A stretch of DNA of 64,000 nucleotides, from positions 22,501-86,500 of the forward strand of contig RPFO01001483.1 in NCBI GenBank assembly GCA_009746045.1, read 5' to 3'. The notes beneath the pieces are model-generated. The model did not search any database. It had not been told where the DNA came from and saw only the letters and a program-made list of their open reading frames with translations. How positions within the stretch are numbered: position 1 is the first letter of the stretch; each line of letters begins with the position of its first letter. This stretch comes from Mesostigma viride. Taxonomy: Eukaryota; Streptophyta; Mesostigmatophyceae; Mesostigmatales; Mesostigmataceae. Shown one piece after another: positions 40,672 through 50,770 of the stretch. The translations under genes and the position numbers were made by a program.

Positions 40672-42668
40672 CCTTGGTCTGCGAATCATGAAGGCGCGCA
40701 ATCAAGGGCAGTACCTCAGTGCGTGCCTCGAGGGCGGCCCGCAGAGCATCGATGACAAACGCGGGGTCGCCAACCGGAACGCCGAGGACATCCAACCCAT
40801 GGAGGCGCTCGTCCCGGCCCAAGAGCTGGGGCGGAAAGCCGGAGCAATCACCTTGGGGCGAGTACACCGCGCACTTGGACAGGGTCAACTGGAGGTTGAT
40901 GTCGGCCACCGCGGTCTGCAGTGCCAGCAGAGCCGCGGTGGTGTCCGGCACAGGGCCCAGAAGGTAGATATCATCCAAGTAGGCCTGAATAGCGACCGCC
41001 GGGTGGGCAGCATGGACCGCTTGGAGGCAACCCTGGAGGGGGGCGGCAAAGTACAGGGGTCCCAGGGGGTCCCCTTGCTGGGTGCCCGACCGCGACAGCA
41101 GGCCGCCGCGAGTGCCGTCCTCCATGATGTGAACCAGTTGGCCGGGCTGGCCGCCGTAGCACACGGCTGTCCAAGCGTACAAGTCCTCGAAGGACTCCAT
41201 GACGGCCGCAAACATGCTGGCGCGGGACAGACTGTTGAACGCGTTGTGGCAGTCGACCTTGACGACAGCGTGGGTGGGGTGGGCCTCGAGGTAGGCCTGC
41301 ACCGAATGGATGAGGATATATCCGCCCCGCCTGGAGTCGTCACCCCCAGCTCCAGGGGCCGCCACCGAGGTCTCCGTCACCCGCTGCGAGGGGCGGGCAG
41401 AAAAAGGCACGGAGCTCGGGCGCCTTTTGGCGGCAGATCACTTTGCCCACGAGCTTGCGGAGCACCTCACCGCAGGCGATCGGGCGCACCTTGCCCTCGG
41501 GGGGGGGCAAGACACCCTTGAGCAGAGCGAGGAGGCGAGCGCCCGCGAACCACTCGCGCGCAGCGGGAGGAACGCGACCAGCCGCCAGGTCAATGAGGGT
41601 GTCAAAGAGAATGTCCTCGCCCCCATGCCCCACCAGGACCTCCAAGTGCTCGTAGCGCCAGCCCGACGGCCCGGTAGAGGAAGCCCGCGGGACCGCACGC
41701 ATCACCTCCAGGAAGCAGTCGCGGTCCAGCCGGAGGGGGGCCGGCAGGGGGTCCGGCACGGGCAGCTGGAAGCCGGGCTCCGCAGGGTGAAGAGCCTCCA
41801 AGGCCGCCAGGGTAGCCGCATTGGCGGGGGCCAGCTTGGCCATTTCCAAGCGGGTCATGGCCCGGCTGAGCTGCCCCTCGCGGACGAGGCGGATGACGTC
41901 GGCGGCCACCCGCTCGAAGTTGACCTCCCCCGACAGCCGGGCCGTGCGCGGGGGCGGCACGCCAAACAGCCCCTCCCAGTCCCCCTGCAGAAAGCGTCGG
42001 CAACGGGCAATAACCGCACCCTGGACGCCGCGCACACCACGCCCGAGAGGGGTGAGGAGCAGGCGGGGGGTCACCATGTGCAGTTTAAAGCCCAGCGGGT
42101 CGTCCGGAGCGGCGTGCATGCGCCGGAGAGAAACGATTGCACATTGCGCGAAAAGGCTACGCGCGCGGTGGGGGAGGTCGGTCAGGGTAGACGTCGGGTT
42201 GATCGATGGCGCATGCATCCCAGGGAACCGTGTCAAGCCAACGCCAACTGGCCGAGTAGTCGGGCGGCGGGGGCTGGGAGCCGGTGGGAGCCGAGGCGGG
42301 AGGGGGGGAGGGGGCCGGGACTGCTGGCCGGTTGAGGGGCCGTTGAGCAACACAGGCGCGCGCGTGCTGAGCGCGCCCGTGAATGGAGTACACCCGCTGG
42401 CAGTGAGCTTCCGGGCACCGGTAACAGCTCATGGCCTGCAGATCCGCCGCGCCGAGATCGGGGTGCACAGCGCGAAGGTGCTGGCAGAGGAGGTTACGGT
42501 TGTGGAACACACCAGCACACGGGGACCCCGTGGGAAGCAGCACGGCACACCGGTGAAGGCCGTCGGCGGGCGCTGAGTGGCGGGGAGCGGCGCCAGCAAA
42601 GGCAGGACGTGGGGCCGGCGGCGTCTCCCCAGCCGGGCAGGCAGGCGCGCGCACCACGACCCGACCAT
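40672..42668 (-). pseudogene. Non-LTR retrotransposon copy A, 5' part
   Basis: Continues the 15853-17344 fragment on the other side of the CACTA insertion. The minus-strand order is: N-terminal zinc-finger-like segments near 42400-42570 (H-x4-H in CQHLRAVH; CPEAHCQRVYSIHGRAQHARAC), a linker, then the reverse transcriptase core with GPSGWRYEHLEVL, VKVDCHNAFNSLSR, QQGDPLGPLYFA and the catalytic AYLDDIYLLG. Frameshifts divide it into at least three frames (42657-42157, 42353-41340, 41410-40675). It ends exactly at the 2-bp target duplication. Zinc fingers plus RT plus C-terminal nuclease without an APE domain is the layout of R2/NeSL-type LINEs; the clade is inferred. Confidence 0.82.
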
Positions 42669-44217
42669 GCTATATATTGCACCATGCTATATAAACAAAT
42701 GCATAGATAATAACCCACCGCACGTGGTGCAGCACAACTGTCAATGCATAAGACGGCAACACATGTAAATCCACGACGTGGTGCAAGTCCACATTCTGAA
42801 AATGTTGAAAAGAAAGGCATCGCCATATCATCATACTAATCATCTTGTGTGCCTGTCTGACAGGCAAACGCATACGAAGCAACAATACAGCCTGATTAAC
42901 TCATGGCTACGTGCATACCATGCATGATTGTCCGGGAACATCGGTTAACCGCAAATATCTTTCGGGCCAATTGCGAGGTTTGCCCGCGATACGGTTAGCA
43001 TGGCAAGGCACGGCATGCTCCCCAAGGGACCGCACACACACATGCACGGCTGGGGCTGTCGCAAAGCACTGCAGGCTGAGTCATAGCCTGCCATGGGTAT
43101 TGCATGTTACTACGAGGAATCCACAGCCTCTATTACAAACACGCAGAAGGTTCATGCATTATAATGACAGTTGTGAACTTCCAAGCGCTTAACTTCGCAA
43201 ACCAAGCCCAAATACCTATTCAATTATCAGAGTTTATGACAAGGTGCTGCCGTTAAGGTAGGACAAGAATAGCATCAGGCAAGATATGTATACAAGCATG
43301 AATGGACACCCATACCCAGTCCTCTAAACCTCTACCTCGCTTTGGGGGACCGTCTTGCAAGGTTTGCTTGTGACATGGGCAACGTAGCAGCCGGAACTGT
43401 CATGGATCTTAGAGAAAGCACCCACGTTTACGCAACGGGGCGCAGCCGCAGAGCGCAGCATTATGCAATAACCTGCCTTGAAGTCACACCGGCCATGTGC
43501 CGTGATCACATGTGATAAAAACTGGCAGAGTTACGAACCAAAAGTTGCCATAAACCTTCTCCCAGCCGGATGCAGGTAATCTTCACACGCCTCGACACCC
43601 GGAATCATGAAGCGCGCACTAGCTACTTAAGGTACGGTCCTCCACGGGCCACCTTTTCTTGAGCATGAAGTACATAACCTCAGCGACACTGCCTGGCCGA
43701 GCGAGGTCTTCAGTCTCCCACTACGTAAGGTTCGCTACCCATCGCCTCGAGTGAAATCTGAATTCCTTGCTGCTCCTTTCTCCTTCGACCAAGAAGGACC
43801 CTACGTGATAAAGGACGTGTCTTGATCAATCAATCGCCCAACACGGCCGCCAAAAATCCTCATGATTTAAAGCCGAGGCTCACCACAGCCCAACCATCAA
43901 GGACTGCGTACAGTTCATCGCCAGTGCCAAGATTAGGAGCACCCGAGGATACCTCGGCATACGACATCGCGACCGAAGCAGTCGTGACGAAAAGACAGTC
44001 TCCTTCTGCAGCCGACGTTGCTAGCATTTGCCTGCATCTGCACCGTTGTTGGCATTCGGCGGTCCGATTGAAAGCCCAAGAAAGTCCAAAAAAGCACCTT
44101 TTTCCATGGGGTGGCCACGGAGCATCCGACATGGGGTGGCCGTGAAAATTAGATATTCTTTTAGGCCTTGAAGTCAGCTTTCATCCTATCCAATAAAAAG
44201 CGCATTCTGACAAATAG
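42669..44217. other. Unannotated 1.5 kb
   Basis: No gene or clear repeat was recognised. Short frames present are not protein-like. Confidence 0.4.
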
Positions 44218-44790
44218 TTAATTAGTAACCACCAATAGAGTAACCATGCCTCCATTACGGGCCACGCCCGTAATACGGGCCACGCCTCGGGAAATTACAG
44301 ACGGAGTGTTAAGCTTTCTAGTCTCCCCTACTGCTACATTCGCTAGGCTGGGGTGGCTGGGGTGGCTGGCCGGGGCGGCAGGGGTCGCCTGCCAGGGCTT
44401 AACGACGTAGATGTCCGCCCCCTTCCAGTAGACCGGCTTCTGCCCCGCCGTCTGCCGGAGCTGGAGGTAGGTCGGCCATAGCTCCTGTCGCCGTTGTTGC
44501 TGCGTCAAGGTCAAGTCGTCGTCCAGCGTGTAGGAGGTCCCCCCAAGCCGCTTGCGACACTTGAGGAACTCCATCTTATCCCGGCCATGGTGTCAAAGGT
44601 GAGGAGCAAGGGGGAGGGGCCGGCCTTACCCCGCGAGCGGGGAAGGCGGGTCACCCCCCGCGGCTTGCCCTTACCAGTGAGAGCCATGGGGACAAGGATT
44701 TTGTTCTCAAACGCCAGGGCAAGGGTCTGGGAGGTCTCGTCCTGCAGCGGGTCGAAGTGCTTGAGTATGACGTTAAGGCTGCGCTTCACT
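44218..44790 (-). pseudogene. L1-type ORF1 fragment 1 (C-terminal)
   Basis: Two minus-strand frames join near 44575: SLNVILKHFDPLQDETSQTL, then EFLKCRKRLGGTSYTLDDDL, QQQRRQELWPTYLQLRQ and KPVYWKGADIYV. The string of a short beta core, DDDLT...RR.L.P and a YW.G ending matches the C-terminal domain of L1 ORF1p (RNA-binding chaperone of L1-like LINEs). Broken by a frameshift and lacking the N-terminal coiled coil. Confidence 0.65.
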
Positions 44791-45088
44791 CACAGGACAA
44801 GGCGGCTCCCCCACCAGTCCTGCTCACCTTCCCCTCCCGTTCACGAGGACAAGCAGCGGTTCCTCTCTCGTCGCAAGCGGTTGCACGACCTCACCTGGAC
44901 GCTGGACGACGACCTGACCCCCGCTCAGCAGCAGCAGCGTCTGTCTGCAGCGACGTGACCTGTGGCCTGAATACCTCCGCCACAAGCAGGACCCCCAGAA
45001 GCCCAAGGTGTACTGGAGGGGCGGGGACCTGATGATCAACCGCAAGATGTGGACGGCTGGACGCCCCCAGCGGGCTAGACTAGAATAG
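44791..45088 (+). pseudogene. L1-type ORF1 fragment 2, opposite strand
   Basis: Plus-strand remnant with EDKQRFLSRRKRLHDLTWTL, DDDLTPAQQQQ, a frameshift, then RDLWPEYLRHKQDPQKPKVY and WRGGDLM. A diverged homologue of fragment 1, head to head with it at about 44790, which suggests a 5' inversion or two independent insertions. Confidence 0.6.
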
Positions 45089-45109
45089 CCCTAGCTTCAC
45101 AACGGTCTG

Positions 45110-45187
45110 AAAGTGCCAAAAAACACCCATCTTATTCCTCCTAGCTGCAGTTATATGAATCAGATGATGGTCAAACTTGGTGGCAAG
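45110..45187 (+). repeat. Direct repeat with 46376-46453
   Basis: AAGTGCCAAAAAACACCCAT, TCCTCCTAGCTGCA and GATGATGGTCAAACTTGGTG occur at both sites. They flank the full-length ORF1 region (45633-46385) and the TTAA-tailed repeat. Confidence 0.75.
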
Positions 45188-45197
45188 CTTCCTTATG

Positions 45198-45560
45198 ATT
45201 AATTAATTAATTAATTAATTAATTAGAAACATAACTCCGTTGGGAGTACACTGTAGCACATATACCTGAGAAGGGGCATATGGCTTTTAATACATTCTGG
45301 GCTACTTCCTGCAAGGGTGGGAATGTAAGCGACCAGGGCACCTGCACCCTCATAATCTTCACACTATGCCCAGCTAAGGGGGAGTATGTTATGTGGGGGA
45401 AGATCATCATGGCTATACAAGAGCTAGGACATGGCTTCTCGACAGACAGCATCTCTCTGCATGGCATAGCATGGCTAAATTCTTAATGCAACATCCATGG
45501 GGGTCCCATTATAGGCATGGCTTGGCTAAATTCTGAAGGCAACATCCATGGGGGCCATTA
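45198..45560 (-). repeat. (TTAA)n-tailed repeat plus internal duplication
   Basis: Minus-strand 3' end CTCCCAACGGAG then about six TTAA units (45199-45224). The body shares CTCAGGTATATGTG with the copy near 32500. At 45462-45560 a 57-bp unit (GGCATGGCTAAATTCT...AACATCCATGGGGG) is duplicated. Confidence 0.6.
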
Positions 45561-45632
45561 TGGGCGCACATGCGCGTGGGCCACATGCTAGGCTAAGCCT
45601 TACTAACCTACGTGCTACTGGTATATATATTC

Positions 45633-46385
45633 CTAGTCTGAGGTGGCAGGAGGGGGCTGCCAGGGCTTGTGGTCAACGTGGATGACCGCCCCCCTCCAGT
45701 ATACCGGCTTCCCCCTTGCGCTCTGCCGGAGCTGAAGGTAGGTCGGCCATAGCTCGCGTCGTCGCTGTTGCTGGGCCAGGGTCAAGTCGTCGTCCAGCGT
45801 GAAGCGAGTCTCCGAGAGCTTCTTGCGGCATTTAAGGAACGCCAGCTTGTCCGCCATGTACTTAAAGTTGAGGAGCACGGGTGCCGGGCCAGCCTTCCCC
45901 CGGCCGCGCGCGGGGGAGGCGGACAGCCGACATGTCCAGCTCACCAGTGAGTAACATGGGGGCAAAAATGGCGCGCTTAAATGCCTCAAGAAGGCTCGTG
46001 GAGGTCTCACCTGCCGGCTGGTCGAAGTGCTTGACGATGACATTGTGGCTGCGCCGGGCGATGTCGGCTTCCTCGCGAAGGTCGAGGGCTTGTTGAGCAA
46101 CAAGCACTTGAGTTGTGCCGAGATGGTGGAGGTGGTGGAGGTGGTGTGCTGCTTAAGCAAGTCCGCCCAGGTGGAGGGAGCATCTCCGGCCGGGCCAGCA
46201 GGCGCCGGCTGGGCGGCGATGTCCTTCACCGCCTGGGCGGTGAGGCCGGCGGTGTCATGCAAGCTCTCAAGCCGGGCGTTGGCGGTGGCTTGAAGGCGTT
46301 GGTCGAGGTCGAGGAGCTGGGCTTTGATGTCGGCAGTGGAGGCGGAAATGGCAGTGGAGGTGGCGGTGAGGTGAGGAAGTGCCAA
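45633..46385 (-). pseudogene. L1-type ORF1 fragment 3, nearly full length
   Basis: About 250 codons. The N-terminal part (ATSTAISASTADIKAQLLDL, DQRLQATANARLESLHD) is a heptad-like coiled coil. The middle RNA-binding part (VIVKHFDQPAGETSTSLLEA) lies in another frame between about 46100 and 45890. The C-terminal domain (FLKCRKKLSETRFTLDDDLT, RELWPTYLQLRQ, PVYWRGAVI) returns to the first frame. Two frameshifts make it a pseudogene. Coiled coil plus RRM-like plus C-terminal domain is the L1 ORF1p plan. Confidence 0.68.
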
Positions 46386-49300
46386 AAAGCACCCATCTTA
46401 CTCCTCCTAGCTGCACTAATATTCGGATGATGGTCAAACTTGGTGGCTGGCTTCTCCATGGTACCCAGATTTACTGTGCCAAGTCACACCTTGGTTGGCC
46501 ACTTGGTGCTCACAGAATGGTGACGTCCAAAAGCATAAAAAACGCCGAAATTGCCAGTTTTATTCATAATTAATTCCACAAACAACACAATTAATGTCGT
46601 TTTGACCTGGAAATGGGCATGCAGACACATTAAATATAACATATGCAGCTCAAGTACTAAGTTGCACCCGAAATAGAGATGGGATGGCCAGAAATTATGC
46701 TGTCAACCGTCACAAATACGGTCATTTGGAGCATTTTATGGATCATTAAATGCACCCAACAGTGCAAATGAGCTCAGATTAAGCTGGAAGTAAGCAAACA
46801 CTTTACTTGCAACATCTGCAGGCTGGCTGCAAAGTTGCACCTTGATTGAACACCAACTAGTTACATGATTCTGCTGTCACGCGTCACTCTCGCGCAAAAT
46901 TTGGATATATAATGCACCACAGGTAGCGCAAATGAGTTCAGACAGAGCTGAAATTTTTAATGCAATTTAAATAGAGCATGCTGAACATGATTGCCAAGTA
47001 TTACCTCAGTCACACCACAGATGACGATGTGTCACAGTGACACGTGACAGCAGCCAACATCATATAATATTTCCTTACAAGTTCATACCCCATAACAGTA
47101 CGAGCTGAGGTAAGGTTGAACTCCAACTTGGTTATCTCCACCCATACATGTGGCATGCACTTCATCATGGAAATACATGAACAGTTGTCTCTTTGATACA
47201 TCAATAGTATTAACTACCAACATTCCAATGGTGGGGCGTGTTGAGAGAGAGCAACTAGTTGGCAAGTCAAATAGTGGTTCGAAGCAAACATGGCTGCACA
47301 CTACATTTGCTTGCAGTTGCTATCTAACATCTCTAGCACATTAACTAGCCAGCTAGCTCGCATGCCAAACAATCTTCTAAAGGTGCATGGGCATTTTTTT
47401 ATGTGTTGTTCATCGTGCACCCTGGACTACCAATCCTAGTGAAGCATGGGCTATGCACGGCAGATGGAGGATGTGGCCATGGGCATGCCATGAGCAGATG
47501 CCAGCGAAGGTGCTGGCAGCAGGCAGGTCAGGCAGCAGTAGTGGGATCTAGTGATGCAGAAGAGAGTGGCACATGTGGTAGAAAGTAATGCAGATGGCAG
47601 TAGTATGGCCAGTGGCACGAGGCAGCGATCATGAAGGCTATCGTTATGCAGATAGACGTTATGGTCTAGCCTTGAGGTTATGTTGCTACTGCTGCATGAT
47701 GGAAGGGAAATTTATGTGGCAGGTGGCACGGTACAGCCAACAGTGGTGTAGTGTGCAAACCAACTCATTGGGGTGGGCTTGTGGTGAAAGCTCTCCATTC
47801 AGATTTCCGTGGCAACACACCAGGTCATGATATTCTGTGGTGCTGGCAAGTGGTAGTGACAGATTGATCATGCCAGTGATTGATAGCAATGGTGAGCAGT
47901 AGGGTGCCTTCTTTGATACTACTGGCATTATCTGTTGTGCCAGGTGCCAGCTATGTCAGCTGCCGATGCTGCTAAATGTGGCCCCAGTTTCTGGTGCTAC
48001 GATAGAAGAGATGAAGAGGGCCGGCAGGAACTTGTGGCTGCAATCACGATCAAGGCTGCGATGGGCGAAGTCAATATGGCAGATTGTGGCAGCAATGGTG
48101 CAGGGCCTGGCGTTATCGTTAATGGCAGATTCCATACTGAGTTGTAGGGACACTGCCAGCAGTTACACCAACAGGCGAGACTCATGGTGGTGGACGTTGC
48201 TCCTGGTGGGAGTCTATAATATCTGTCACATGGGTATGCGCACACGATGCACCTGGTGGTCCTCCATGCTAACGACAGGAATGTTGGTATTGCTATGCAA
48301 TCGTGGCACTGCTAACAACGGCGTAACAGTGGTAGGTGTGTTGGGGTGGTGGGGAGTGATGTGGCAGTGGTGTGGCAGCAAGCACTTTGGTAATCGTTAT
48401 TGTGATGTTGTTGTGAGCCCGTAGAAGGTGTCCTGGTGAGATTCATGCCTCTTACGCAATGCTGTAAGCCCATTGTGCACTCTGTTGTGCCCGCAACAAT
48501 ATTCATCATCATAGGCAGCAACCATATCAAAGACAAATCAGCCCCCTTCCATGTATAGTACTTAATTCTCAGCCTGCTTCAACATATCTGAATGTAACAA
48601 GGGCAATGAATCCTGGGTTTCCCAAGGCAGCAACAACATCTGCGCACTTCACATACCTGGGCTCCCCCCTGGTTTCTTCGTGCCTCCCAGCCCCAGATCA
48701 GAACACGCCGCCCATCATTGATAAACATGGTGCATTATAATCTGGCCAAGGAAAGAGGTTGAAATACTTACCAACAGGTCCGCTAAAGTGGAGCCCCAGC
48801 AGCGTGTTGTATGGCCTGTGAAAGCTGGATAAGCTCCAGGGTTGCACATCAACACACCTATATGTGCTGACTGTTGAATACAGGACATGTACCTTCTGTT
48901 TGTTGCCTTCAGGCTCAGCTTCCTACGCCATGAATTACACTTGGAAGAATGAACAGGCGCACATCACGCTGTTTGGGGAGGCTGGCCATGGCTTACGTCT
49001 CCCTCTCGAGCAGCGATGCTTGACGAGGCGTCCGGCGTAACATGAACGAGGCGCTTTCACGAGCCTCGGGGAAAGAGACAGGCAGAAAATCTGGAAGGGG
49101 AACGGGGCTGGCTTCACCCTACCTTGGATCCGGATGCCGAAAAAGCAGGTTCCACTGTACAGCGTCGACTCAACCAGCGCAATGCGTATTCATGCTTCAT
49201 TTCGCAACGATCGCAGGCGATATTCAGTGATGAGCGCAGGTCTACACTACAGAGCCAGCAAAAAATCAGGCTGGGCTTCGCTCTAGAAGTTGTTGAAGCG

Positions 49301-49990
49301 CCCTGCGCAAATGGGATGACAAAAATGAAAGAAACGAGGGAGTGGCATATTTTTACGTGCGTTGCCATGATCAGCCCCGCACGCACCCTCCCGGCAGTTC
49401 CAACTGCTGCGGCAACGAGGCATTTACAATGGCAGTCGTTTTAACAAAAAGTTTTTCGGTCAAAATTTTTTGAATTAGTCATAGAACCGTGCGAGCGGCT
49501 TACCTTGAACTACACTGTCGCCGTTTTCGATAAGTTTCCGGTGTGACTTTTTGGGGGTCCACTGCAAAATGCAGCGGACCTGACCCGACCTCGCGAAAAT
49601 GCCCGCCCTTTTTCTGTTTTCCTGAAAAAATGGACCGATTTCTTTAGGATAAAAAAATATCTACGTGAAGTAGATGAGTTATGAAGGCTCAAAATCAATT
49701 CGCTGTCCGTAATGTGTTCTCAGGACGGTCGCTAGGATTTTCACGGCCGCCATGGGTGCTGCGTGACTTTTTGCCTCGTCGTCACCTTCCCGCCTACCAG
49801 ATTTTCGGGATCTCGCGCCAATTTGGTGACGGAGTAAGATGGTCGTTTTTGGCGGGGCTCGGACCGTTGTGTTGACTTCATTGGTAGTCACTGCCGCCAT
49901 GGCAGCCATGCTTAGAATGTTTGCATGCCTAGCTGTGCCACCATACCTAGTCACGTGCACCGCTCACGCACGGTACACAACCAGCCATAG
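46386..49990. other. Unannotated 3.6 kb
   Basis: At 46590-46960 there is a weak repeat of about 170-180 bp (TAAATGCACC...CAGTGCAAATGAG twice). 46960-49500 has only short, non-conserved frames. 49850-49905 resembles 35615-35660 inverted. No gene recognised. Confidence 0.4.
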
Positions 49991-50002
49991 CCTTAGCTTA
50001 TA

Positions 50003-50308
50003 GTCCTTGTACAGCCATGCTACGTCATGGCTTCGATCAGATTACTTGCCCACGCTCCTTGCTATGATATGCTCACATGGGTCTTATTACTTATATTGCA
50101 CCCACACATTGCCGGATCGTTAGCGTGTCCGTTTAGCTAGCTAGCGCGCCCGAATGCAGCTGTGGCATGCCTTTGGCATGAAGGAGACTGGTGGTCTCTG
50201 CCCTTTCTCCTGTTGTGCATACACAGGGATTAAAAGCACTTCGGTGCTCCGTGACTCGAGTATATATCCCCAACGGGAGCACGTGTTTAATTAATCAATT
50301 AATTAAGG
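50003..50308 (+). mobile_element. SINE-like element with (TTAA)n tail, copy 2
   Basis: Plus-strand copy of 30259-30553. The tail region GGAGCACGTGTTTAATTAAT ends where the ORF1 fragment begins, so it may have inserted into or beside that fragment. Confidence 0.65.
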
Positions 50309-50697
50309 CTGCGCTTGGCGAGCTCGGCCTCCTCGCGGAGGTCCAGCGTCTGCTGCTGGGCGGCGACGGCGGAGGTGGTGGAGGTGGCGTGCCGCTTAAT
50401 AAGCATGTCCGCCCAGGTCGGGATGGGAGGAGCATCGCGGGCAGGGCCAGCAGGGGCTGGCCGCGGGCGGCGATGTCCTTCACCCATGGCCTGGGCAGTG
50501 ATGCCTGCGGTGTTTTGCAAGCATTCGATGGCTATGGCATGGTCCTGCAGGCGCGTGTCGATGGCGAGGAGCTGGGCGGTGAGGGCGTCGGTGGTGGTGG
50601 GCTTCCCGCATGCCACAGGCATGCATGCCACAGGGTGGTCAATCGGACCCGTCAATCTAACTAAACGATCCCGCGAGCGTCCGGCCTGTGGACGCAA
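50303..50697 (-). pseudogene. L1-type ORF1 fragment 4 (N-terminal)
   Basis: Minus-strand frame with LTAQLLAIDTRLQDHAIAIE, AGITAQAM, PTWADMLIKR and QQTLDLREEAELAKRSLN, homologous to the coiled-coil half of fragment 3. Truncated at the TTAA tail. Confidence 0.6.
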
Positions 50698-50770
50698 TCA
50701 TTGCACACGCGTGATGTCCCGTGTGAGCACTGCATTGCGGTTGTCTGTTGAGTGTTGGCTATATATACCG

